Positions 24,860-31,630 of a stretch of DNA of 31,630 nucleotides are shown in pieces. The notes beneath the pieces were generated by a model. That model saw nothing but the letters and a program-made list of their open reading frames with translations. It ran no database searches and was not told the origin of the DNA. Within the stretch, counting starts at the first letter, position 1. Each line of letters begins with the position of its first letter. The translations under genes and the position numbers were made by a program. Origin of the DNA: Bacillus sp. X1(2014) (lineage in GTDB: Bacteria > Bacillota > Bacilli > Bacillales_B > DSM-18226); contig NZ_VEED01000032.1 in the NCBI RefSeq assembly GCF_007678255.1, positions 1 to 31,630 on the forward strand. Direction: 5' to 3'.

Positions 24860-25760
24860 ATTTGCTGCCAACTAAATGGACGGCACTATCTATAAATAGT
24901 TTTGATAGCAGGGATTGTGTTTTATTAATGTTATAGACTAAATAAAAATATCTTTCGTCGTCAAATCCATTTATGGCATGCATCTTAAGCATGTTGTTGG
25001 AGGAATATTCTCTTGCTGCGATTTCGGAAATGATAGAAATACCAATGTCTTGTATGACAAACTGCATCAAGCTTTGTCCGCTTTCCGTGTAGGCAATGAT
25101 ATTTAATTGCTCCTTATGAATGTTATTTTTTTTAAGAACCCGCTCCAAAAGGGCATTTGTTCCTGAGCTTGAATTACGCATCACAAACGGATAATTTAAG
25201 ATATCGCGAATCTTTATTGGACCAACCATTTCGTTTTGGTTCGATGTAATAAGGACTAATTTTTCTTTTACTAGCGGAATATAACGAAGTTTATCGTTTT
25301 CATATTTTTCACCTAAGATACCGACATCAACAGATCCGTTTAACACCTTTTCGGCAACAATTTTTGATGAGGATTGGTTGATATGAAATGTCACTTCAGG
25401 ATAATGTTTCCTAAATTGTTTGACCATCCGTGGAATCATAAATTGCCCTGGAACAGAACTGGCTGCAATCCGAATCATCCCCCTCAGGTCAGTCATCCCC
25501 ACTTTTATATCGAGCAATGCTTGGTCTTTAATTAATAAGAGTTTAAGGGCCCATTGGTACAAACGTTCTCCCTGTGGAGTAAGAATACTCTCTCTTCCGA
25601 CTCGATCAAATAGCTTTATATTAAGCATTTTCTCTAATGCCTGAATGTGAGAACTAACCGTTGATTGGCTTAAAAATATTTCATCTGCTGCCTTAGAAAA
25701 GCTTTTGTTCTCGACCACCTTTGTAAAAACATACAACTGATGCAAATCCACTTTTATCAT
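24852..25760 (-). CDS. LysR-family transcriptional regulator
   Basis: 302 aa. The N-terminal winged HTH reads LYVFTKVVENKSFSKAADEI followed by FLSQSTVSSHIQALEKML, then the linker helix and a periplasmic-binding-protein-like effector domain (ASSVPGQFMIPRMVKQFRKH, GSVDVGILGEKYEN, PFVMRNSSSGTNALLE). The effector domain recalls, from memory, the LysR subgroup often encoded beside selenium-metabolism genes, and CysL/CbbR-type regulators; that assignment is tentative. Stands alone, with a perfect inverted repeat in its promoter suggesting autoregulation. Target genes unknown. Confidence 0.92.
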   Translation of the reverse strand: MIKVDLHQLYVFTKVVENKSFSKAADEIFLSQSTVSSHIQALEKMLNIKLFDRVGRESILTPQGERLYQWALKLLLIKDQALLDIKVGMTDLRGMIRIAASSVPGQFMIPRMVKQFRKHYPEVTFHINQSSSKIVAEKVLNGSVDVGILGEKYENDKLRYIPLVKEKLVLITSNQNEMVGPIKIRDILNYPFVMRNSSSGTNALLERVLKKNNIHKEQLNIIAYTESGQSLMQFVIQDIGISIISEIAAREYSSNNMLKMHAINGFDDERYFYLVYNINKTQSLLSKLFIDSAVHLVGSKLG

Positions 25761-25823
25761 CTCCTTATATATATAAAATCGATTAATTTACATTGGTAAG
25801 ATAGATAAATAATTCGAAGTCAT

Positions 25824-25852
25824 TATATCAATTACTGTGCATGAATTGATTC
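25824..25852 (-). promoter_or_regulatory. Promoter and LysR-type operator of the LysR gene
   Basis: Perfect inverted repeat ATCAATT-N10-AATTGAT (25829-25852) lies where the -35 would be, directly upstream of a minus-strand TATAAT (25829-25824) that has no good -35 hexamer. This is the usual arrangement at LysR-controlled promoters. Autoregulation is inferred. Confidence 0.5.
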
Positions 25853-25868
25853 TAACAATCAAATAAAA

Positions 25869-25898
25869 AGAAGGAGTGAAATTTTCATCACTCCTTCT
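25869..25898 (-). terminator. Terminator of the RBBP9-like hydrolase gene
   Basis: AGAAGGAGTGA/TCACTCCTTCT, an 11-bp perfect stem (25869-25879 with 25888-25898), followed on the minus strand by TTTTTATTT. Confidence 0.88.
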
Positions 25899-25904
25899 AT
25901 TACC

Positions 25905-26480
25905 TTAAACATATAGAGAATGCTTTTCCTCCGCCAGGCATAAATCTAATATCCATGGCCATTTTCCGTGTCCTGACTGTGTATTTATATGACCTGCATT
26001 AGGGATGGTGATGGAAGGAAAGCTAAGATTTGAATAGCTTTTTACATCTGCCAAGCTGCAATAAGGATCATTAGATGAATGAATAAATAATGTATTTTCA
26101 GCTGCATTCGTTAGATTGTTTCCATCCAAAGGGACAGGGTAGAATGATTTTGCTTCAGTGAGAATATGGTTTGGAGAAGGCGGTGCGACTAAAATCACCC
26201 GGTTGGCAATTGGTTTATTTAGAGTAGAAGCATAATGAAGCCATAATAAGCATCCTAGACTGTGTGTAATGACGGTTAAATTATTTCCCTCTGGAATCAT
26301 CCGAAGTGTTGCAGACAATTCCTTCAGCCAAACGCTTTTATTAGGCGAGTCAAAGTTTGTGAAGGTTGGATATTGTACATGATAATTATTTCTGGTTAAT
26401 TCTTGTGCCAGCCAGGTTTGCCAATGATCAGGTCCACTACCGCCTAATCCATGAATGATAACAAAGCTTTGTTGGTTCAT
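25905..26480 (-). CDS. RBBP9/YdeN-family serine hydrolase
   Basis: 191-aa small alpha/beta hydrolase, the usual length for the family. N-terminal FVIIHGLGGSGPDHWQTWL, nucleophile Ser74 in THSLG (Thr replaces the first Gly of GxSxG), Asp138 in HSSNDPYC and His164 in NAGHINTQSG complete the triad. No signal peptide. ATG behind AGGTGGGG. Members such as B. subtilis YdeN have no known substrate. Stands alone. Confidence 0.9.
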   Translation of the reverse strand: MNQQSFVIIHGLGGSGPDHWQTWLAQELTRNNYHVQYPTFTNFDSPNKSVWLKELSATLRMIPEGNNLTVITHSLGCLLWLHYASTLNKPIANRVILVAPPSPNHILTEAKSFYPVPLDGNNLTNAAENTLFIHSSNDPYCSLADVKSYSNLSFPSITIPNAGHINTQSGHGKWPWILDLCLAEEKHSLYV

Positions 26481-26683
26481 TTAATCCCCACCTAAATTTT
26501 AATTTTTACTATTCCGATGAAATAAGTTGGTTTTATTGAGATTATAGTTGTTTTAAACGAAAAAGGCAATAAATGTCTCAATATTTATTAATTTTTTTGA
26601 TAAACGACTGAAAAGTATATTTGCAATTGTACTGATAAACAATCAAAATAAATTGATTGGATAAATAGAAAGTAGGGGTATTT

Positions 26684-28024
26684 TTGTCAGATTTTTTATC
26701 ATTAGGTATTTCAGAACCACTCGTGGAAAAATTACGCGGTCACGGTATTGCTAAACCAACACCGATTCAAAAACAAACAATTCCATTAGTAATGGATGAT
26801 ATCGATATCATAGCACAGGCACAGACAGGAACAGGAAAGACGTTCGCTTTCATCCTGCCAATCTTAGAAAAGATTAATCCTGGAGCAGATCATGTTCAAG
26901 CGCTGATTGTAACGCCAACGAGAGAATTAGCCCTGCAAATAACGGAGGAAATTGAAAAACTAATTTCTGCTCTAACAGGTATCGATGTTCTAGCAGTATA
27001 TGGAGGTCAGGATGTTGATAAACAACTGAAAAAGTTAAAAAGGGGAATGCAGATAGTAGTTGGAACACCCGGTCGGCTCTTGGATCATATTAGAAGGGAA
27101 ACCATTCGTTTATCAGAAATAGATTACCTTGTTTTAGATGAAGCAGACCAAATGCTCCATATTGGGTTTCTCAATGAAGTGGAAGATATTATAAGAGAAA
27201 CACCAGCAAGCAGGCAAACGATGCTTTTTTCAGCAACCATGCCGCCTGAAATTCGCACACTAGCAAAAAAACATATGCGTGAACCGGAATATATTCAAGT
27301 GGAAAAAAACCAAGGACCTGCTGAAACGGTGAAACAAATTGCGATTCATACGACTGATCGTGGGAAACAAGGCACACTTATTCAACTAGTAGAAACGTAT
27401 CGTCCGTTTTTAGCGGTTATTTTCTGCCGGACAAAACGCCGTGTAAGTAAACTGTTTGATGTTCTGAAGGCAAACGGATTTTCTTGCGATGAATTACATG
27501 GGGATTTGTCTCAGGCAAAGAGAGAGCGGGTGATGAAGCGGTTTAGGGATGCAGAGATACAATTGCTCGTTGCGACAGATGTGGCGGCAAGAGGACTTGA
27601 TGTTGAGGGGGTTACCCATGTGTTTAATTATGATATCCCTCAAGATACGGAAAGCTATGTCCATCGCATTGGCCGGACAGGAAGAGCTGGGATGACTGGC
27701 CTGGCAATTACCTTTTATACTTCGACAGATCGACCTATGCTTGAAACCATTGAAGCTGAACTAAATATCACGATTGCAAAACAAAATATGGGAAATACCA
27801 AAGAGGGCAATGAGAGCAAAATAAACGATAATAAAGAGTACAGTACCCAAAAAGAGAAACATGGAATTAGAAAAGCAAAACCAAGTACACCACGAAATCG
27901 AAACGAATCTGGAAGAAGAGAAAATAGTACTGGTCGAAGTGGAGGATCTGAAAGAAGGTCCAATTCCATTAAGTCTAGAAGTAACAGTTCGAACAGTGGT
28001 GCAGGAAGAAAAGGAAAAAAATAA
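26684..28024 (+). CDS. DEAD-box ATP-dependent RNA helicase
   Basis: 446 aa with all helicase motifs: Q motif (GIAKPTPIQ), AQTGTGKT at 46-53, PTRELA, TPGR, DEAD at 152-155, SAT at 183-185, [17 protein letters not shown] and HRIGRTGR. The tail after about residue 375 is low-complexity, rich in Arg, Ser, Asn, Lys and Gly, fitting non-specific RNA binding. TTG start at 26684 behind AGTAGGGG. Likely roles are ribosome assembly, mRNA turnover and cold adaptation. It resembles the CshA/RhlE type but cannot be assigned to one ortholog by eye. Monocistronic. Confidence 0.93.
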   Translation: MSDFLSLGISEPLVEKLRGHGIAKPTPIQKQTIPLVMDDIDIIAQAQTGTGKTFAFILPILEKINPGADHVQALIVTPTRELALQITEEIEKLISALTGIDVLAVYGGQDVDKQLKKLKRGMQIVVGTPGRLLDHIRRETIRLSEIDYLVLDEADQMLHIGFLNEVEDIIRETPASRQTMLFSATMPPEIRTLAKKHMREPEYIQVEKNQGPAETVKQIAIHTTDRGKQGTLIQLVETYRPFLAVIFCRTKRRVSKLFDVLKANGFSCDELHGDLSQAKRERVMKRFRDAEIQLLVATDVAARGLDVEGVTHVFNYDIPQDTESYVHRIGRTGRAGMTGLAITFYTSTDRPMLETIEAELNITIAKQNMGNTKEGNESKINDNKEYSTQKEKHGIRKAKPSTPRNRNESGRRENSTGRSGGSERRSNSIKSRSNSSNSGAGRKGKK

Positions 28025-28055
28025 ATTTCTTAGGAAAAGTTCATATGGACAATGA

Positions 28056-28085
28056 AAATGGGACTGAAGCAATTCAGTCCCATTT
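28056..28085. terminator. Bidirectional terminator between the helicase and symporter genes
   Basis: AAATGGGACTGAA/TTCAGTCCCATTT, a 13-bp perfect stem with GCAA loop, T-rich after (CTTTCTT). Serves both convergent genes. Confidence 0.88.
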
Positions 28086-28094
28086 CTTTCTTAA

Positions 28095-29633
28095 TTAGCT
28101 ACCAATGTTAATGCCAGTATTAGACTTAACCAAAACTTCTTCATATCTTTTCACATCGGCTTTTTGACTAGAGAAGATCGTTCCAAGGTATCCCGCAATA
28201 AATCCTAGTGGAATTGAAACAATTCCAGGAGTTGTATATGGGAACCAAGCTTCGCCAACAAAAATGGCTTTTCCAACTTCAGGGCTGAAAACATTCGGGC
28301 TGACAATCACCAAGCCGATGGCTGAAATAAGCCCAACCACCATCGCCCAAATGGCACCAGTTGTATTGAAGCGTTTCCAGTAAATAGTATATAGAATTAC
28401 CGGAAGATTAGCGCTGGCTGCGACTGCGAAGGCAAGTGACACAAGGAAGGCAACATTTAGGGTTTGTGCACCTAGAGCTAGAATAATAGAAATCACTGAA
28501 ACGCCCACTGCTGCCCATCGAGCCATACCAACTTGCTGCTTTTCTGTTGCTTTTCCTTTTTTCAGGATAACGTTATAGAAATCATGAGCAAATGCAGAGG
28601 CAGCTGTCAATACAAGGCCAGCCACAACAGCTAATATCGTTGCAAACGCTACGGCTGATATGAAGGCAAACAGCATATTCCCACCAAGAGCTTGTGCTAA
28701 AAGCGGAGCAGCCATATTTCCTGCAGGATTGGCAGCTACAATTGCACTATTACCAACAAAGGCTGCGGCACCGAAGCCGAGGAAAATAGTCATAACGTAA
28801 AAGATCCCAATGATCCATGTGGCATAAACTACCGAAGAACGAGCAGTTTTGGCATCCTTTACCGTAAAGAAACGAACCAGAATATGTGGCAGACCAGCTG
28901 TTCCAAGAACTAATCCCATATTTAGTGAGATGGTATCAAGGCCAATTTTGTATTTTACACCAGGATTTAAGAAGGTTTCCTTTAATGGAGTGGCAGTTTT
29001 CATTTGCGCAAACATATCCGTAATACTCCAGTTAAATTTAGCAAAAACAATAATTGAGATTACTAAGGTACCGCCCATTAAAAGAACTGCTTTAATAATT
29101 TGAACCCAGCTTGTTGCATGCATACCTCCAAAGATAACGTATACGGTCATTAGAACTCCAACGATTAATACGGATGTAGTATATTCTAAGCCTAATAATA
29201 ATTTAATAAGTGCACCTGCACCAACTAGCTGTGCAATCATATAAAAAATAGAAATCGTAACCGTATTCATGGCAGCGAAGCCACGGACCTTTTTAGCATC
29301 AAAACGGGCAGCAATCATATCAGCAAATGTATATTTTCCAAGGTTCCTTAGCGGTTCAGCAACTAAATAAAGTACAACAAGATAGGCTACAAGGAAACCA
29401 ATACTATAAAAGAAACCATCAAAGCCCGTTAAGGCAACTGCACCTGCAATTCCAAGGAACGAAGCAGCAGACATGTAATCTCCAGCAATAGCAAGTCCAT
29501 TTTGCCAGCCGGTTAGACCACCGCCAGCGGTGTAGAACTCACTAGCATTTTTTGTTCGTTTTGAAGCGTAGTATGTAATAACTAACGTTACAAAAACGAT
29601 ACAAAGAAACATCGTAAAAGCAGCGGTATTCAT
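28095..29633 (-). CDS. actP: Cation/acetate symporter (ActP/YwcA-like, SSS family)
   Basis: 512-aa sodium:solute symporter with about 13 transmembrane segments. Early YYASKRTKNASEFYTAGGGL and AIAGDYMSAASFLGIAG are typical of the ActP/MctC acetate and monocarboxylate branch, and TAGLPHILVRFFTVKDAKTA is the ActP signature. It carries acetate or related short carboxylates with Na+ or H+. Its start shares one base with the stop of the DUF485 gene, the usual yjcH-actP or ywcB-ywcA arrangement. Exact substrate not certain. Confidence 0.9.
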   Translation of the reverse strand: MNTAAFTMFLCIVFVTLVITYYASKRTKNASEFYTAGGGLTGWQNGLAIAGDYMSAASFLGIAGAVALTGFDGFFYSIGFLVAYLVVLYLVAEPLRNLGKYTFADMIAARFDAKKVRGFAAMNTVTISIFYMIAQLVGAGALIKLLLGLEYTTSVLIVGVLMTVYVIFGGMHATSWVQIIKAVLLMGGTLVISIIVFAKFNWSITDMFAQMKTATPLKETFLNPGVKYKIGLDTISLNMGLVLGTAGLPHILVRFFTVKDAKTARSSVVYATWIIGIFYVMTIFLGFGAAAFVGNSAIVAANPAGNMAAPLLAQALGGNMLFAFISAVAFATILAVVAGLVLTAASAFAHDFYNVILKKGKATEKQQVGMARWAAVGVSVISIILALGAQTLNVAFLVSLAFAVAASANLPVILYTIYWKRFNTTGAIWAMVVGLISAIGLVIVSPNVFSPEVGKAIFVGEAWFPYTTPGIVSIPLGFIAGYLGTIFSSQKADVKRYEEVLVKSNTGINIGS

Positions 29634-29959
29634 TAGTTAGCCCTCCCTTCTTGGATTACTTCATTAGCCAATTCATCGAATCTTGCTGCTTTTTTCGAAT
29701 AAATCATACATAAAGCCCAAGTCATAACGAATTGTAAAAAGGCGAAAACCCATGCCCAAGTAATACTGCCGATAAACTTGTGATTTAACACGGTAGAATA
29801 AGAAGTTAGTACTGGTAGTGCAAAGTAAAAACAAAAAAAGAATATGGTGACCGGGATGATGAATTTTTTCTTTTCGGAGAGTAATGTTTGAAAAGATGAT
29901 GACTGTACAATCGAGGTGTAATCGCTTTCAGAATAAGTTTTAGTTTTTTTGGCCTCCAT
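29633..29959 (-). CDS. DUF485 membrane protein (YwcB/YjcH-like)
   Basis: 108 aa with a cytoplasmic N-terminus containing the DUF485 start (DYTSIVQSSSFQTLLSEKKK) and two transmembrane helices (about 34-54 and 67-88). ATG behind AGGGGAG. It is the constant upstream partner of ActP-type symporters and may help assemble or regulate them; its biochemical role is unknown. First gene of the operon. Confidence 0.9.
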   Translation of the reverse strand: MEAKKTKTYSESDYTSIVQSSSFQTLLSEKKKFIIPVTIFFFCFYFALPVLTSYSTVLNHKFIGSITWAWVFAFLQFVMTWALCMIYSKKAARFDELANEVIQEGRAN

Positions 29960-30236
29960 GGAAGCTCCCCTCTCATATAAAATCCTTTGTACAAACTGAG
30001 GTCAATAAAGATACAGCTGATCGGTCGTTGGTTGAGGAAAGAAAAAAATGTAGCAAGGTGCTTAATATTTTTTATAAATCCCCCCTTAAATACAGATTTT
30101 TCTAAATTTTTAAATTACATTTATGATTTTATTATAGTGATAAGGTTATATGCAATAGGAATTTTTAAAAAAAGGTAAAAATACCCATTGGAGGTAGTTA
30201 TTATAATGAGGGAAGGAGTTATTTTAGATTTCTGAG
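29960..30236. other. AT-rich intergenic region upstream of the DUF485-symporter operon
   Basis: No gene seen. A minus-strand TATAAT at 30136-30131 could be the -10 of the operon promoter, but no -35 hexamer lies at the right distance. A GGAGG at 30190-30194 precedes a 9-codon plus-strand frame that is too short to call. Confidence 0.4.
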
Positions 30237-30270
30237 AAAAAAAAGAAAACCTCTGCATCGCAAAGGTTTT
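30237..30270 (-). terminator. Terminator downstream of tRNA-Ala
   Basis: Minus strand: AAAACCT(T)TGC/GCA(G)AGGTTTT stem (30270-30260 with 30256-30246) with one internal mismatch, then CTTTTTTTTCT. Confidence 0.85.
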
Positions 30271-30277
30271 CAAATAA

Positions 30278-30350
<73 letters not shown>

Positions 30351-30370
30351 AAAATATTGGTACAAGAAAA

Positions 30371-30399
30371 ATTATATCCGTATTATTAAAATCTTGCAA
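30371..30399 (-). promoter_or_regulatory. Sigma-A promoter of tRNA-Ala
   Basis: Minus strand TTGCAA (30399-30394), 17-bp spacer, TATAAT (30376-30371). Start expected about 12-14 nt upstream of the tRNA. Confidence 0.8.
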
Positions 30400-30427
30400 G
30401 AGAAAATGTAAATAAGGATAAATTTTT

Positions 30428-31123
30428 TTAACTAATACTTTCGATTTCTACTTTTTGAACACCTTCTAAATTAGAAACAGAGGCATAAACATCAGTTGTT
30501 TTTTCACGATAGTCCACGGCAACTAATATTTGAACAAGATGGTCCCCATTATCTAAATCCTTAATCTTAAGTCTACGAACGATATAATTTTTTTCTATTA
30601 GAAAGGAAATAGCTTTTTCGATTTGACCTTGATCCCTAATAAATAGTTGCAGCATAATTTCTTTTTCCCTTAATTGTTTCGGCCCAATGATTTTCATTAA
30701 AAATGGGACAAATTCAACACTAAGTATAAGTAATGCTACCCCAGCGAATGCTTCTATGAAAAAACCAGCTCCAACTGCAATGCCAATTCCTGCAGCACCC
30801 CAGATCATTGCAGCAGTAGTTAAACCAGATATACTATCATTTCCCCGTCTTAATATTACACCTGCACCTAAGAAACCAATACCTGAAACAATTTGTGCAG
30901 CTAAGCGAAGAGGATCCATAGTAATTTTGACATCATCTGAATCAGGAAACATGTACGCTGATTCAATGGATACAATCGTCAACAGGCAGCTTACAACAGA
31001 AATGACTAGGCTTGTTTTTAGGCCTACCGGTTTCCTTTTTAATTCACGTTCAAGACCAATAATAAGCCCAAAAACAGCAGAAACACCAAGTTTAATTAAA
31101 ATTTGCATATCGACACTGCTCAT
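30428..31123 (-). CDS. MgtC/SapB-family membrane protein
   Basis: 231 aa. About five hydrophobic helices in residues 7-150 with the family signatures GLIIGLERELKRKPVGLKTS and GIGFLGAGVILRRG, and GLTTAAMIWGAAGIGIAVG; then a cytoplasmic C-terminal ACT-like domain of about 80 aa. This family is linked to magnesium limitation and to control of ATP synthase or phosphate uptake in some bacteria; the role here is not known. The ribosome binding site is weak. No M-box or other magnesium riboswitch was recognised upstream. Confidence 0.9.
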   Translation of the reverse strand: MSSVDMQILIKLGVSAVFGLIIGLERELKRKPVGLKTSLVISVVSCLLTIVSIESAYMFPDSDDVKITMDPLRLAAQIVSGIGFLGAGVILRRGNDSISGLTTAAMIWGAAGIGIAVGAGFFIEAFAGVALLILSVEFVPFLMKIIGPKQLREKEIMLQLFIRDQGQIEKAISFLIEKNYIVRRLKIKDLDNGDHLVQILVAVDYREKTTDVYASVSNLEGVQKVEIESIS

Positions 31124-31313
31124 TTTAAATCACGTCCATTTATACAGTCATTGACTGAAATTTTGATTCTTTGAAAAAATACCAATTACAAAAGATAAAT
31201 ATAGAATTCCTTTCTTTAATTCTACACATAAACGAGTAGCTATGGGAAGAACCATATGAATGTTGTTTGCTTAACGATATAGAAAGTAGTTTCGAAAAAA
31301 ACCTAAAATTATA
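31124..31313. other. Intergenic region between the MgtC-family gene and the rrn operon
   Basis: AT-rich, no gene. A short inverted repeat CAGTC-ATT-GACTG at 31145-31157 lies just upstream of the MgtC-family gene; its meaning is unclear. Confidence 0.4.
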
Positions 31314-31342
31314 TTGCAAACATTTATTTATCATGTTATATT
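31314..31342 (+). promoter_or_regulatory. rrn promoter P1
   Basis: TTGCAA, 17-bp spacer, TATATT. First of two tandem promoters upstream of the 16S gene, as in other Bacillus rrn operons. Confidence 0.7.
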
Positions 31343-31397
31343 AAATCTCGTCCTCATCGAGCGGTTCAACAAATGAAAAAAGAAATTAAAAAAGTTG

Positions 31398-31427
31398 TTG
31401 ACACCACGATGTGAGATGTGATAAATT
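31398..31427 (+). promoter_or_regulatory. rrn promoter P2
   Basis: Consensus TTGACA followed after 16-18 bp by GATAAATT. About 85 bp downstream of P1 and 165 bp upstream of mature 16S. Confidence 0.78.
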
Positions 31428-31490
31428 AGTGAAGTCGCTTTCGAGCGCTTGATTGAAATTCAAAAAGTGACTTGTTCACTTGTTAAAAAT

Positions 31491-31505
31491 TGTTCTTTGA
31501 AAACT
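31491..31505 (+). promoter_or_regulatory. boxA-like antitermination sequence of the rrn leader
   Basis: TGTTCTTTGAAAACT, the conserved Bacillus rrn leader motif recognised by the Nus antitermination complex. Confidence 0.6.
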
Positions 31506-31588
31506 AAACAAACAAAATCGTGCAAACAAACAATGAATTTTAGTTTCAATTATGAAACTAAGCCAACGTAACAAATGAGCTAATCAAC

Positions 31589-31630
31589 TTTCTTGGAGAG
31601 TTTGATCCTGGCTCAGGACGAACGCTGGCG
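31589..31630 (+). rRNA. 16S ribosomal RNA, 5' end only
   Basis: GAGAGTTTGATCCTGGCTCA and the following GGACGAACGCTGGCG are the universal 5' end of 16S rRNA. The gene continues beyond the window. The mature 5' end is placed at TTTCTTGG by comparison with B. subtilis and may be off by a few bases. Confidence 0.97.

Noticed and set aside
30204..30233. Nine-codon plus-strand frame behind GGAGG
   Set aside because: Too short, poor spacing, no terminator or conserved context.
31124..31167. Promoter TATAAA immediately upstream of the MgtC-family gene
   Set aside because: It would leave a leader of under 10 nt, and no -35 hexamer lies at the correct distance.

Overview
The window looks like the chromosome of a low-GC, endospore-forming Gram-positive bacterium of the Bacillaceae (Bacillus/Neobacillus-like). 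The grounds are strong AGGAGG-type ribosome binding sites with some TTG/GTG starts, a T-box, CcpA-type cre sites, CotF-like spore coat genes beside an adhB-like gene, a ywcB-ywcA-like pair and a Bacillus-type rrn leader. No phage, insertion sequence or CRISPR array was seen.

Region 1 (about 455-12426) is a putrescine-catabolic regulon that appears to be run by sigma-54. It holds a PuuP-like putrescine importer, an NAD-glutamate dehydrogenase operon with two small proteins (one a stand-alone lipoyl/biotinyl-like domain), a 707-aa sigma-54 activator with a CBS-like segment and two PAS regions, and the operon aldehyde dehydrogenase - putrescine aminotransferase (patA) - gabT - gabD. Three -24/-12 promoters precede the importer, the dehydrogenase operon and the catabolic operon; two match the consensus perfectly. 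A shared upstream motif may be the activator's binding site, and a cre site lies in the importer leader. The inferred route is putrescine to 4-aminobutanal to GABA to succinate semialdehyde to succinate, with glutamate dehydrogenase recycling glutamate to 2-oxoglutarate.

Region 2 (12425-13064, minus strand) is a peroxiredoxin/thioredoxin-like gene interrupted by one in-frame TGA, exactly where a redox Cys is expected (U-P-V-C). A bacterial SECIS-like hairpin follows at the right distance. This is most likely a selenoprotein; conventional gene calling would report only its C-terminal 142 residues. Its promoter carries a striking palindrome.

Region 3 (13165-18699) holds a HAD hydrolase, then serA (minus) behind a very short T-box leader that seems to lack most of stem I, and hom-thrB (plus) without thrC between them.

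Region 4 (18695-24859) holds a membrane GGDEF-EAL protein, a 47-aa CxxC/CxxC protein, an SDR oxidoreductase, and two divergent pairs of CotF-like spore coat genes next to an adhB-like zinc dehydrogenase.

Region 5 (24852-31630) holds a LysR regulator, an RBBP9-like hydrolase, a DEAD-box RNA helicase, an ActP-like symporter with its DUF485 partner, an MgtC-family protein, tRNA-Ala(GGC), and the tandem promoters, leader and first bases of a 16S rRNA gene that runs off the window.

Family assignments come from reading motifs and recalled similarity; no database search was run.
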